Assembly: GCA_903927025.1 (NCBI GenBank)
Contig: CAIYLG010000021.1
Location: 169,155 to 233,154 of the forward strand
Length of the DNA: 64,000 nt
Direction: 5' to 3'
Source of the DNA: an uncultured Armatimonadota bacterium
GTDB taxonomy: Bacteria; Armatimonadota; Fimbriimonadia; Fimbriimonadales; Fimbriimonadaceae
The notes under the pieces were generated by a model, which saw nothing but the letters and a program-made list of their open reading frames with translations, did not search any database and had not been told where the DNA came from. Of this stretch, positions 43,216 to 52,105 are shown one piece after another (the first letter of the stretch is position 1; the number at the start of each line of letters is the position of its first letter). The translations under genes and the position numbers were made by a program.

Positions 43216-44091
43216 TTAGTCCAACGGAGCGATGACAACCCGTCGGTTTGGCTCTTCGCCTTCGCTGTAGGTTGAAATGCCTTCGTAAGTGGAAAGTGCC
43301 TTGTGAACGATTCTGCGCTCGAACGCAGGAAGCGCGTCCAAAACAGCTTCTTCGCCACGGGCCTTCACTTGATCCGCGATCTTGGTCGCAAGAGTGGTAA
43401 GGGCCTCTTCTCGACGGCGACGATAGTCGTTTCCGTCAAGGGTAGCGCGAACGCCATTATCGAACCGACGCCCAGCGATGATGTTCACCAGGTACTGCAT
43501 CGCGTTGAGAACTTCGCCATGCTTGCCCACGAGGAACGCTGCATCCTTACCGTCAAGCTGAATGTTGACGTAACGTCCGGCGATTTCACCGGTCTTGGCG
43601 TTGACCTGAAGGCTGGCTGCAGCGAGGAGTTCTTTGACGAGAGCAGTGAGCTGCTCTCCATCCTCTGCAGTGGCGACAATGTCGCTCTCTGCTTCGGCTT
43701 TTGGTTCCTCAGCGGGTGCGGTCTCGGCTTCTTCGGCCTTGGGTTCTGGCTTGCTTCGTCCCTTGCCTTTCTTGGCGGGAACTGGCTCTGCCTCTACGAT
43801 GGGAGCGACAACCTCTGGCTCTGGTTCAGGCTCCGCCACCGGAGCTGCAGCCTTGGCCTTGGGAGCCTTAGCTGGTTTCTTAGTGCCCTTGGCAGCTGCC
43901 TCGGGTGCGGGGGCCGCTTCCGCTGGAGCCTCGGTTACGTCGGCACGAACTCGAACTGAGCTCTTACCAAACAGTCCCTTCGACTCTTCCAGTACGGTGA
44001 CTGTAAGAGCATCTGGGGAGACACCCAACTTTTCTGCGGCGGCCTTGGTGGCCTCTTGAACCGTCTTAGCCGTTATTTCGACTGATTGCAT
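43216..44091 (-). CDS. jag: Jag/KhpB-type RNA-binding protein (Jag_N, KH, R3H)
   Basis: A 291-residue protein. Residues 1-50 are Jag_N (ITAKTVQEATKAAAEKLGVS), 55-135 an Ala/Pro/Glu/Lys-rich linker, 150-225 a KH-like domain (FLVGKHGEVLNAMQYLVNII) and 225-291 R3H (AFERRIVHKALSTYEGISTY). It binds RNA and takes part in cell division and envelope control in other bacteria. It follows yidC on the same strand after about 120 bases in the usual rpmH-rnpA-yidD-yidC-jag order. The ATG at 44091 (MQSVEITAKTV) is preferred over 44103. Confidence 0.95.
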   Translation of the reverse strand: MQSVEITAKTVQEATKAAAEKLGVSPDALTVTVLEESKGLFGKSSVRVRADVTEAPAEAAPAPEAAAKGTKKPAKAPKAKAAAPVAEPEPEPEVVAPIVEAEPVPAKKGKGRSKPEPKAEEAETAPAEEPKAEAESDIVATAEDGEQLTALVKELLAAASLQVNAKTGEIAGRYVNIQLDGKDAAFLVGKHGEVLNAMQYLVNIIAGRRFDNGVRATLDGNDYRRRREEALTTLATKIADQVKARGEEAVLDALPAFERRIVHKALSTYEGISTYSEGEEPNRRVVIAPLD

Positions 44092-44209
44092 TGATCCTTG
44101 CACTTTACTTCATTCATGGGCAGGAATAACGCAATGTCTCTCGCCCGAGCTCACTTCGCAGCGAATCCTTGCTTTCGAAATCGCTGATCAGCACCAGGAA
44201 TGGTGCTGG

Positions 44210-45673
44210 CTACTTGCGCTTCTTTGGCTTGTGCTTGGCCGGAGTGCCAGTCTTCTTCTCTTCAGACCCCTGGAAGATGGTGCCGCCTGAAATGCTCTTC
44301 GGCTCGTCGTCCGATGAGTCAGAGTCCTTCTTTCGGTCTGCCTGCTTCTTCTGCTCTTCCATCATCTTGTCCATCATCTGCTGCCATCTTCCCGTAGGCT
44401 TAGGTAAGACGCCGCCGCCAGGCGCGTTCACTTTCACGAGGGCCGGCATCGGCAATCGGTAGGCACGCAGAGACTGTGCGGTGGCAAGAATGTTGGTGAA
44501 GGTCCAGTAGAGAACGAACCCAGACACGACTGGGAAGGCTCCGGTGAACATGAAGAATGTGAAGATGAGGCTGACACCAGCACCCATGAGGCGCTGCTGC
44601 TTTGCCTGGCTCGGATCGCTCACTGGCGTCAGCAGGGTCGCAGTGATCATCGTGACACCGTAGATGGCGATCAGGATGTAGTCCTGCTGGCCCAAGTTGG
44701 GTCCAATGAAACCGTTGGTCGCCTTGCTTGTAACAGGGTTGATCCAAAGGAACACGCCATCCTGGAACTTAAACTGATACCGTAGCATGCACTGGTAAAC
44801 CGTAAGGAACAGCGGCATCTGAATCAGAGCCGGGAAGCAGCCCGCCATCGGGTTGATTCCGTACTCACGGTACAGCTCCATCACCTTCTGCTGCTGAGTC
44901 GCCTGGTCCTTGTACTTCTGCTTGATCTCATTGGTGAGCGGCACCAACTGAGACATCTGCCGTGAGAACATCAGCTGCTTTTGAGACAGGGGGTAGACGA
45001 TGGCTCGAACAAGCAGGGCAAGCAGCAGCGCCGCAAAGGCGTAGCTGAATCCAGGCTGGGCACCGGTGAGGTTCACCAGCATGTTCATCATTCCGTATCC
45101 AGGAATGATCCCATAGACATATTCCGTCTGGTTGCGGTGGCTAAGGGTTTTGACGACCTCGGTGTAAAGACCCTGCCCTGTCCACGACGTCCAGTCGAAC
45201 TTGCGAACGCTAGTGGCAACCGGCTCCCCATTGACCACCAATGGAGCGTAGGCTGGCATTGAACTTACAGGAACGGGGGTGTTCCAGCTCTTCTGATCCA
45301 AAAGTCGCTTCTGAAAAGGAAGCAGGGTTTGGTAGGCGAGTCGAATTTTGCCCGTATCGTCTCGATAGAGACCATCCTTAAATTGAGTATCCGCAACGAG
45401 AATGGCGGCTTCCTGGCGCTTCTGCTCGGCAACTGCGGGAGTGACCTTGCCTTCCTTTTCCAATTCCGAAAGCTTCTTGGTGTAGTCACCGTTCGTCGAA
45501 ACGATCGAAATGTCCTGAAGCTGGCGGTTCTCCTGAACCATCAGGGCGTAGATCTGACCGAGTGTCTGAGTGTTCGGCTTATCCTTCGGCATCAAAAGGT
45601 TGATGCCAAGGAAAATGGTCAGCATGATCAGTGCTGTCTGGAGGAAGTTCTGCTTCGGAGTGGGTTTGCTCAT
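44210..45673 (-). CDS. yidC: Membrane protein insertase YidC
   Basis: A 487-residue YidC of the Gram-negative type, with an N-terminal helix (TALIMLTIFLGINLLM), a periplasmic part of about 180 residues, shorter than in Escherichia, and the five-helix core. The core has YPLSQKQLMFSRQMSQLVPL, CFPALIQMPLFLTVYQCMLR, FPVVSGFVLYWTFTNILA and a basic Lys/Asp-rich tail. It inserts membrane proteins with or without Sec. It lies 36 bases after yidD. Confidence 0.96.
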   Translation of the reverse strand: MSKPTPKQNFLQTALIMLTIFLGINLLMPKDKPNTQTLGQIYALMVQENRQLQDISIVSTNGDYTKKLSELEKEGKVTPAVAEQKRQEAAILVADTQFKDGLYRDDTGKIRLAYQTLLPFQKRLLDQKSWNTPVPVSSMPAYAPLVVNGEPVATSVRKFDWTSWTGQGLYTEVVKTLSHRNQTEYVYGIIPGYGMMNMLVNLTGAQPGFSYAFAALLLALLVRAIVYPLSQKQLMFSRQMSQLVPLTNEIKQKYKDQATQQQKVMELYREYGINPMAGCFPALIQMPLFLTVYQCMLRYQFKFQDGVFLWINPVTSKATNGFIGPNLGQQDYILIAIYGVTMITATLLTPVSDPSQAKQQRLMGAGVSLIFTFFMFTGAFPVVSGFVLYWTFTNILATAQSLRAYRLPMPALVKVNAPGGGVLPKPTGRWQQMMDKMMEEQKKQADRKKDSDSSDDEPKSISGGTIFQGSEEKKTGTPAKHKPKKRK

Positions 45674-45709
45674 TCGAGGTTTGTCGCGTCGAAAACTTTA
45701 GAAAACGGT

Positions 45710-45919
45710 TTAGGGAACGGGATCATGACCGCCAGGTCGGAAAGGATGGCAGCGGGCAATTCTCTTCATTCCCATCCAACTACCCTTCAATAGGCCGTAC
45801 CGTTGCACTGCCTCCAGCGTGTACTGACTGCAGCTTGGGGTGTACCGGCAGGTAGGGGGCATCCACGAAAAGCCTCTCTGATAGCTTTGAATCAGGAAGA
45901 CTCCAATTCTTTTGCCCAT
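45710..45919 (-). CDS. yidD: Membrane protein insertion efficiency factor YidD
   Basis: A 69-residue YidD. The family motif reads [26 protein letters not shown], with both conserved cysteines, then the conserved RIARCHPF and GHDPVP. It helps YidC-dependent insertion. The gene overlaps the end of rnpA by 28 bases and precedes yidC, as in many bacteria. Confidence 0.95.
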   Translation of the reverse strand: MGKRIGVFLIQSYQRGFSWMPPTCRYTPSCSQYTLEAVQRYGLLKGSWMGMKRIARCHPFRPGGHDPVP

Positions 45920-46233
45920 CTCTGCGTGATCCCGGACACCAGCGCTGCGGTTTCTTGCTGGATCTGAACAAAGGTCTGATCCACTGCTTCCGCATTCACT
46001 ACTACGACGTAGTCAAGCCGCCGATCCACCTGTTCCGGAATTTGTGCAACGGCTTCTCTGAATCGCCGTTTGAGTAAGTTGCGTCGGGGTTTTGACCCGA
46101 CTTTCTTCGAAACTGCAATCCCAATAAGCCCCGTCCCAGGGTGAGCGATGACTCTCGCGAACTGACCTTTCAGCCTCTTACCGAGGCTGAAAATCTGTTC
46201 GAAGCGCTTCTTGTTCGGCCCTTTGATGCGGAT
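45892..46233 (-). CDS. rnpA: Ribonuclease P protein component, start codon probably ATC
   Basis: RNase P protein of about 113 residues, needed with RNase P RNA for tRNA 5' maturation. The protein match is plain: [34 protein letters not shown] and [12 protein letters not shown], the RNxxKRxxRE signature. Reading upstream in frame, the first stop is a TGA within rpmH, and no ATG, GTG or TTG occurs between it and the conserved region. The best start is ATC at 46233, two bases after the rpmH stop, which would work by translational coupling. The alternative is another rare codon, such as ATC at 46227. The end overlaps yidD by 28 bases. Confidence 0.88.
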   Translation of the reverse strand: MRIKGPNKKRFEQIFSLGKRLKGQFARVIAHPGTGLIGIAVSKKVGSKPRRNLLKRRFREAVAQIPEQVDRRLDYVVVVNAEAVDQTFVQIQQETAALVSGITQRWAKELESS

Positions 46234-46234
46234 A

Positions 46235-46369
46235 TTAGGCTGCGATTCGAGCGCGGCCGCGGTTGCGGCGTCGCTTCAGAACGTTCTGTCCATCGGTCGT
46301 TCGCATGCGAACGCGAAATCCGTGCGTCTTGCTGCGTTTGCGGTTATTAGGTTGAAATGTGCGCTTCAT
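46235..46369 (-). CDS. rpmH: Ribosomal protein L34
   Basis: A 44-residue protein, [20 protein letters not shown] and then [18 protein letters not shown], the classic L34 sequence. It is the first gene of the rpmH-rnpA-yidD-yidC-jag group. dnaA, the usual upstream neighbour, is absent; the next upstream gene is a secreted protein. The stop TAA is followed after one base by the presumed rnpA start. Confidence 0.97.
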   Translation of the reverse strand: MKRTFQPNNRKRSKTHGFRVRMRTTDGQNVLKRRRNRGRARIAA

Positions 46370-46538
46370 AGCTGTTCCATTCAAAGAAAAGTTTGAACGA
46401 AGGATTGTACCTCGCTAATCCGCCGATTCTCTTTCCCGGGAACTCTTGCTAAGGCTTCAAATGCAGAGTACGCGCCCATTTTGCCCCCGAAATCATCGCC
46501 ACAGCAAGCTTATCTCCCCTACCGGACGGCCTTGCACA

Positions 46539-46568
46539 GAACTCGGCCGGTTTTCCCGGGCCGAGTTC
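46539..46568. terminator. 10-bp GC-rich hairpin between rpmH and the propeller gene
   Basis: GAACTCGGCC and GGCCGAGTTC flank a 10-base loop. It lies between the 46631 stop (minus strand) and the start of rpmH, and could end transcription from the propeller gene so that it does not run into rpmH. Confidence 0.55.
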
Positions 46569-46596
46569 CCCGACGATGTATGACAACGAGCAAAGA

Positions 46597-46619
46597 TGAA
46601 GGGAGCAGACTTCCCTTCA
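46597..46619 (-). terminator. Terminator hairpin behind the propeller gene
   Basis: TGAAGGGA and TCCCTTCA with a 7-base loop, beginning 12 bases behind the stop codon at 46631. The minus strand then reads TCTTTG, a weak T-run. Confidence 0.5.
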
Positions 46620-46630
46620 CCTGATGCCGT

Positions 46631-49462
46631 TCAATTGATTGCGAAGATTTGGGTGGAGTTGGACAGATAAACCGTCCCATCCCCACCAATCGCAATCGCA
46701 GAGAGGCTGCCTCCGAGCGGATAGCTCCAAGTGACTGTTCCCAGCGCGGTTGAAAAGGCAACAAGCGATCCGAACCCACCGATGTATATCGTGCCATCGG
46801 AAGTGAGCGCAAGATGCGTGGGATTTTGAACCAGGCCCCCAAGGGAGACCAGGTATGCGGCTATTCCAGTGGTGCCGTCGTACTTGAAGATCCCGAATGA
46901 GGAACAGACATAAATGTTCCCGCTTGCATCCGCCACCGGCGAACTGAAAGCCGACCCTGCACTGATTTGGGCACGCCAGTCGATGGTGCCATTGGTCGTA
47001 TTCACCGCCACCAACATGCCTTGCTGCGATGAATACACCACGTCCCCGTTCGGTGCAAGAATAGCCGGAAATGAGACCGCAAAGCCCGAAAAGAGCCAAG
47101 CGGGAGTCCCAGTTGCCTGGTCAAGCTTTGCAACCGTCGGTCCACACGCATAAACTGAACCGGCCGAGTCTAATAGGATATTTTGCGTGCATGAGACCAT
47201 CGTTCTCCACCGAATTGACCGGTTTGACGAATTGATCGCAGTTACGGATTGGCCGTCCGAGACAAAGAGCGTTCCATCCGCAGACATGGTGATCGAAACG
47301 ATAGTGGCCCAGACGCTGTAGTTCCACCGAAGCACACCTGTCTGCTGATCAACGCAGTAGAGATTTCCAACCGAGTCGCCGAAGTAGATCCCTCCATCCG
47401 CACTTAGGAGAGGTGGGGTTTGTGAAACGGACTCACTTAGACTGTATCGCCATTTGAGACTGCCTGACTGACCGTCTAGCGCCACCAAGGACGAACCACC
47501 GTAGGCGCGGGTCACGTAGAGGGTTCCATCCGCTCCTACAACAGGAGTCGAGGTCGAAGCGGTGCTGCCAAACCTCCACAGCGTGCTTGGAGAGGCAATA
47601 ACCCCGCTCGCAGACAGTCCCGAGTTCTGGACATTGGCACCGGCGATTGGCCAGGGTGAGTGCGGGTCCAGGCCAACCAGGGCAAGGATTGGCAAGGCTG
47701 TGCTGGTTGGAACTCCATTCAAGCTCGCCGTTATGGTCGCAGTCTGGTTTGACGAGACGTGGGAAGTCGAGACACTAAAGAACGCCGTCATGACTCCAAC
47801 GGGAAACTGAATCGTAGCGCCTACAGTTGCTGCGGCATTGTCGCTGCCAAGCGATATATAGAGCCCCTGAGGTGCGGGGGAGGTTAGAGTGATAGTCCCC
47901 GTAGCCGCCGACCCTCCGTTCACTGTCCCAGGGGCAATCGAGACGGAAGAAATTTGGGGTGCGGTGACGGTAACCGGAGCAGCCTGAGTGGCACCCAACG
48001 CCGATGCTGAAATCGTCGCCTGGGTATCAACAGCGACGGTGGAAGAACCCACCATAAACGTCGCGGACGTTCCACCACCAGGAACCATGACCGTCCCGGG
48101 TACGTTTGCGACAATCGAGTTAGCTGACAGTGTCACTACAAAGCCGCTTTCCGGAGCTGGTGAAGAGAGTGAAAGCGTCCCCGAAGCCGAGTTGCCTCCG
48201 GGTAAAGAGACAGGCATGACGCTTACGGTCTGAAGCTGAGGAGCATTCACTGTGAGCAGTGCCGTTTGAGTGGCCCCTCCCGCAGCAGCATTGATCGCTG
48301 CCGGTGTGTCGGAAGCGACTGCCACGGTGGTCAGGGAAAAGGTTGCGGAGCTCTCTCCAGCCTGGACTGTGACGGTTCCAGGGGTCGTTACAGAACTGTT
48401 GCTGCTCAACAGGCTCACGGCAACGCCTCCGGTTCCGGCCAGCCCAGATAAAGTCACGGTGCCTGTGACGCTGCTGCCTCCAGGCACGCTTGGAGAATCA
48501 AGAGTCAAAGACTGAACGCTGGCGACATTCACCGTCAGCAGCTGAGAAGCCGTGCCGCCACCGTAAGTGCCGGAAATGGTTGCCGAGGCGTTGGCTGACA
48601 CTTGGGAGGAGGAGAAGCTGAACGTGGCCTGATTGGAACCCGCCGGCACTACAACATTGCCAGGAACCGTAGCGGCGGACGGATTACTTGATGTGAGCAA
48701 TACCTTGGCACCAGTCCCTGTTGCCTTTCCGGCCAAAGTGACGGTTCCCGTGCCAGTGCTTCCTCCTGTTACCGATTGAGGGCTTAGAGAAATGCTCTGA
48801 ATCTTGGCCGGACTCAGCGTGAGTTTTGCCGTCTTGCTGACGGTGCCAAGCTTTGCCGTAATCGTGGCAGGCGTGGTAGCCACGACACCTGAAGTTGAAA
48901 CGGAGAAAGTCGCCGAGGATTGTCCGGAAGGGATCGCAACCGAAGGCGATACCCCAACCGCCGACAGACTGGACTTCAAGGTGACGGTCGCCCCATTGGG
49001 GCCCGCCGATCCGTTCAGGGTAACCGTCCCTGTCGACGATTGCCCTCCGTTTACGGTTGCTGGCGAAAGCGACACGCTGCTAAGCACAGCCGCGGTGATC
49101 GTCAGCGTCCCCGTCTTCGTACCTGCTCCAGACACCGTGATTTTCGCGGTTTGGAGCGAAGACACTGCTGAGCTGGCGACCGAAAAGGTTGCCGAACTCG
49201 AACCAGCCGGGACACTTAAGTTAGCGGGAACTGTCGCCGAGCCGGACGAAGACGACAGGCTCAGAGACAGACCGTTTCCACCTGCCTTCTTGGTCAAAGT
49301 GACCTTTCCAGTCGACGAAGCCCCACCCGCAACCGATGCGGGAGTAAACGCAACCGATGAGATCGTCTGAGCACTCGCTGAGCGACACAGAACGACAAAT
49401 GAGAGCAGAAGTGTCCAAACGGACAGGGACGCGGCAATCTTGAGCCTATTCAAACCTTTCAC
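46631..49462 (-). CDS. Secreted protein with six Ig-like repeats and a PQQ-type beta-propeller
   Basis: A 943-residue protein with a signal peptide (LLLSFVVLCRSASAQ). Six repeats of about 92 residues follow at about 35-590, each with the pattern S-V-x-L-x-P-x-x-V-x-G-G-x-S-x-x-G and a later V-P-A-G-x-x-S-A-T-F. From about 595 on there is a PQQ-like propeller with repeated ADGTLYV and QTGVLRWNYS blades. It resembles adhesive or polymer-binding surface proteins. No sortase or LPXTG motif is seen. A clear sigma-70 promoter lies at 49536-49564. Confidence 0.85.
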   Translation of the reverse strand: MKGLNRLKIAASLSVWTLLLSFVVLCRSASAQTISSVAFTPASVAGGASSTGKVTLTKKAGGNGLSLSLSSSSGSATVPANLSVPAGSSSATFSVASSAVSSLQTAKITVSGAGTKTGTLTITAAVLSSVSLSPATVNGGQSSTGTVTLNGSAGPNGATVTLKSSLSAVGVSPSVAIPSGQSSATFSVSTSGVVATTPATITAKLGTVSKTAKLTLSPAKIQSISLSPQSVTGGSTGTGTVTLAGKATGTGAKVLLTSSNPSAATVPGNVVVPAGSNQATFSFSSSQVSANASATISGTYGGGTASQLLTVNVASVQSLTLDSPSVPGGSSVTGTVTLSGLAGTGGVAVSLLSSNSSVTTPGTVTVQAGESSATFSLTTVAVASDTPAAINAAAGGATQTALLTVNAPQLQTVSVMPVSLPGGNSASGTLSLSSPAPESGFVVTLSANSIVANVPGTVMVPGGGTSATFMVGSSTVAVDTQATISASALGATQAAPVTVTAPQISSVSIAPGTVNGGSAATGTITLTSPAPQGLYISLGSDNAAATVGATIQFPVGVMTAFFSVSTSHVSSNQTATITASLNGVPTSTALPILALVGLDPHSPWPIAGANVQNSGLSASGVIASPSTLWRFGSTASTSTPVVGADGTLYVTRAYGGSSLVALDGQSGSLKWRYSLSESVSQTPPLLSADGGIYFGDSVGNLYCVDQQTGVLRWNYSVWATIVSITMSADGTLFVSDGQSVTAINSSNRSIRWRTMVSCTQNILLDSAGSVYACGPTVAKLDQATGTPAWLFSGFAVSFPAILAPNGDVVYSSQQGMLVAVNTTNGTIDWRAQISAGSAFSSPVADASGNIYVCSSFGIFKYDGTTGIAAYLVSLGGLVQNPTHLALTSDGTIYIGGFGSLVAFSTALGTVTWSYPLGGSLSAIAIGGDGTVYLSNSTQIFAIN

Positions 49463-49535
49463 CTATATTTCCAATTAATTGCAAGAACGATCAATCGCTG
49501 AAATACTTCCGCGACCCGTCAACAAACATTAAAGG

Positions 49536-49564
49536 ATTCTAGGGGTTTCCTCTAGCAAATTCAA
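49536..49564 (-). promoter_or_regulatory. Sigma-70 promoter of the propeller gene
   Basis: On the minus strand TTGAAT and TAGAAT with a 17-base spacer, an excellent match. The leader to the ATG at 49462 would be about 67 bases. Confidence 0.65.
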
Positions 49565-49634
49565 TGCGATTCCCACCGGGATACCTGCTTGAGGGACGAA
49601 TTCCTTCCAGCCGGTCAGGGTAGCTCTCCAAATT

Positions 49635-49661
49635 CATGGCGCAAAAGTCCGAAGCGCCATG
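49635..49661. repeat. 8-bp inverted repeat in the promoter region
   Basis: CATGGCGC and GCGCCATG flank 11 bases, upstream of the promoter at 49536-49564. It may be a regulator site or the terminator of the gene at 49882. Confidence 0.35.
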
Positions 49662-49881
49662 GTTGGGATGTTAACGCAACGAATTCTTGATTTTCCGCCC
49701 GAAGTACGTGACGACCCTTGTCATGGCAGGAACCCCGAACAGGCTCCAGCGAGATTGATCATGTTTCGGACCCATGACTTCCGTGACAAGCCACAAAAAC
49801 GACCGCTACGGAGATGAACCCCATCAAGCAATCCGGTGAACCTCGCCAAGAGCCATTGACGGCTCATCGTGCGATCTCCTG

Positions 49882-50313
49882 CTATTTCTTGAAGGCGGGC
49901 TGAAGCACCGCCATCAAATTCTTCACGGTGTCTTCCATCGCCGCTAAACCGGTCGTGTCCAAGCCGGTGAGCGACTGAAGCACGTCGGGGCGGAGGAGAG
50001 TCAGCAGGTCGATGCTCTTGCGCATCCTCCAAAGCTCAACCATCAGGTTTCGCTTCTGCTCGACGTCGAACTCTTTCACTTTGTTGTGGATGGTCTTGGA
50101 GAGCTCGGAAACGTGCTCCTTCATTCCCTGGAAACGCTTGGGGAACTGGCGAACAATCTTCTCGGCGGCAGGTTTGCCCTGATCTTGGACGGTTTTCCAA
50201 GCATCATGGACCCAACTCATGAAGCCGCTATCCTGCTGCTTCTGACCAGCGCCGTTCTGGGCAAACCCAAAGCAGGCGAAGAGACAAAGAACCAAGATAG
50301 CGAACTTCTTCAT
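49882..50313 (-). CDS. Small secreted protein, hypothetical
   Basis: A 143-residue protein with a signal peptide ([19 protein letters not shown]). The mature part is helical: [40 protein letters not shown] and [17 protein letters not shown]. It has no recognised motif. Its start overlaps the stop of leuC as ATGA, so it is cotranscribed with leuC although the roles look unrelated. Confidence 0.65.
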   Translation of the reverse strand: MKKFAILVLCLFACFGFAQNGAGQKQQDSGFMSWVHDAWKTVQDQGKPAAEKIVRQFPKRFQGMKEHVSELSKTIHNKVKEFDVEQKRNLMVELWRMRKSIDLLTLLRPDVLQSLTGLDTTGLAAMEDTVKNLMAVLQPAFKK

Positions 50314-51698
50314 GACAGATATTCTCGGGGATCGGCAAATTTTCCACTGATGGCAGTCGCGGCGGCCGTCATCGGTGAGACGAGGTGGGTGCGAGATCCT
50401 GGCCCCTGCCGACCTTCATAGGGCCGGTTGGAGGTGGATGCACTTCGCTCCATCGGACGCAGAATATCACCATTCATGCCGAGACACATAGAGCACCCTG
50501 CTCGGTGCCACTCAAATCCGGCTGCCTCAAAAACCTCGTTGAGCCCTTCCGATTCGGCGAGACGCTTCACTGCATCGCTGCCAGGAACCACCATCGCGCG
50601 GACACCCGAGGCAACTTTGTGTCCCCGCACAATCTGGGCGGCATCACGGAGGTCCTCAATTCTGGAGTTCGTGCAGGAGCCGATGAAAACCGTGTTGACA
50701 GGCAGATCGCGCATCGATTCGCCCGGCTTCACGCCCATATACATCTGAGCTCGCTTTTCACCCGCATCCTTCGGTTCCGGGATGGCCTCGTTGATGTCGA
50801 TCGTCATCGCAGGAGTGGTGCCCCACGTAATCTGAGGCGCCAGCGAATCCACGTCGATCGATTCAAATCGGCTGAAGGCAGAGATATCGTCGGTTTTAAG
50901 CGTCTTGCAGCTTTCAACCAACCGGTCGAACGCTTCGCCCTTCGGCGCGTAAGGTCGATCCCCCTCGGCGATGTAGGCCAGGGTGATTTCGTCCGGAGCG
51001 ATCATTCCCGCTTTGGCGCCCATCTCAATCGACATGTTGCAGATCGTCAGTCGGCCGCTCATGCCTAGCTTGGAAATCGCAGTGCCGAAGTATTCAACGA
51101 CATGACCAACTCCGCCACCGGCTCCGAGCTTGCGAATGACGGCAAGAATAACGTCCTTCGACCCCACTCCGTTGCCAAGAGTGCCGTCTATCTGAATTCC
51201 AAGCGACTTCGGCTTGGAACTGGTGCGCAGAGTCTGAGTCGCGAGCACGTGCTCAACCTCTGACGTGCCGATTCCAAAAGCCAAGGCTCCGAACGCACCG
51301 TGAGTGGATGTATGGCTGTCTCCGCACACGATCGTCAAACCGGGAAGGGTAATTCCAAGCTGCGGACCGATGACGTGGACAATCCCCTGCTTTTCCGCCC
51401 CGTAGGGGAACAGCGGGACACCAAATTCGGCGCAGTTCCGCGTAAGAGCGGAGAGCTGCTTACCGCTAAGCGAAGATTCGTCGATCTCACGACCATCCGT
51501 CGGAACGTTATGGTCCGCCGTGGCAAACGTAAGGTCGGGGCGCCGCACCTTGCGGCCAAGTTCCCTAAGGCCGTCAAATGCCTGAGGAGATGTCACCTCG
51601 TGTACCAGGTGACGGTCGATGTAGAGCAGCGCGCCTCCACCAGGGAGATCTGCCGCCACATGGGCGTCCCAAACCTTGTCAAATAGCGTTGAAGCCAT
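50310..51698 (-). CDS. leuC: 3-isopropylmalate dehydratase large subunit
   Basis: A 462-residue aconitase-fold enzyme of leucine biosynthesis, isomerising 2- to 3-isopropylmalate together with LeuD. The [4Fe-4S] cysteines are in [14 protein letters not shown] and GCSMCLGMN, and [20 protein letters not shown] marks the family. The small subunit leuD is not in the window. A TAGAAT box lies 8 bases before the ATG at 51698, so the transcript is probably leaderless. The gene faces away from the DUF485 gene. Confidence 0.97.
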   Translation of the reverse strand: MASTLFDKVWDAHVAADLPGGGALLYIDRHLVHEVTSPQAFDGLRELGRKVRRPDLTFATADHNVPTDGREIDESSLSGKQLSALTRNCAEFGVPLFPYGAEKQGIVHVIGPQLGITLPGLTIVCGDSHTSTHGAFGALAFGIGTSEVEHVLATQTLRTSSKPKSLGIQIDGTLGNGVGSKDVILAVIRKLGAGGGVGHVVEYFGTAISKLGMSGRLTICNMSIEMGAKAGMIAPDEITLAYIAEGDRPYAPKGEAFDRLVESCKTLKTDDISAFSRFESIDVDSLAPQITWGTTPAMTIDINEAIPEPKDAGEKRAQMYMGVKPGESMRDLPVNTVFIGSCTNSRIEDLRDAAQIVRGHKVASGVRAMVVPGSDAVKRLAESEGLNEVFEAAGFEWHRAGCSMCLGMNGDILRPMERSASTSNRPYEGRQGPGSRTHLVSPMTAAATAISGKFADPREYLS

Positions 51699-51706
51699 AT
51701 CTCTCT

Positions 51707-51712
51707 ATTCTA
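51707..51712 (-). promoter_or_regulatory. -10 box 8 bases before the leuC ATG (leaderless)
   Basis: TAGAAT on the minus strand, 8 bases from the ATG at 51698. No good -35 box at the usual distance. Confidence 0.45.
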
Positions 51713-51796
51713 CGGTTCTTGGAAACCCCTTGCTTACTCACACGAATCTGAAAATACTGGCAGGAGATCTCAGGTTCGCAGCGAACTCTACTCCCT

Positions 51797-52105
51797 ATGC
51801 AGGACGACGCAGTTGTCGAAGAGCGGCTGAGCGCGGCAGATGCTGAGCAGCTCATGCATCGCGTAATGTGGCGCCAGGCTCGATTGAGTCTGACCGTCGC
51901 CGCGGTGTTTATCGCCGTTTTGGTCATTCTCCCCCTATTCAATTTGCTGTGCCCTGACGCAGCCTCAGTTCAAATCGGCGGCTTTTCGGCATCTTGGCTC
52001 CTGCTGGGCGTGCTGTTCTATCCCATCACCTGGCTGCTGTCTGCAGTGTTCGTGAAGAAGAGCGATCAGCTTGAGATGCAGATCGCCAAGGAGGAGAAGC
52101 GATGA
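51797..52105 (+). CDS. DUF485 family membrane protein
   Basis: A 102-residue protein with two membrane helices (SLTVAAVFIAVLVILPLFNL and GVLFYPITWLLSAVFV) and a basic end, typical of DUF485 proteins. These are commonly encoded ahead of ActP-like symporters and are thought to help them. Its stop overlaps the next start as ATGA at 52102-52105, so the two are translated together. Confidence 0.88.
   Translation: MQDDAVVEERLSAADAEQLMHRVMWRQARLSLTVAAVFIAVLVILPLFNLLCPDAASVQIGGFSASWLLLGVLFYPITWLLSAVFVKKSDQLEMQIAKEEKR

Larger units (their letters stand above)
49463..49881. other. Intergenic region upstream of the propeller gene
   Basis: About 420 bases with no convincing gene. It holds the minus-strand promoter at 49536-49564 and the inverted repeat at 49635-49661. 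The stretch from 49700 to 49880 shows no clear signal. A minus-strand reading frame of 103 codons overlaps here, but no start or motif supports it. Confidence 0.5.

Noticed and set aside
46370..46630. Replication origin next to rpmH
   Set aside because: The region has no TTATCCACA-type DnaA boxes or AT-rich repeats and dnaA is absent.
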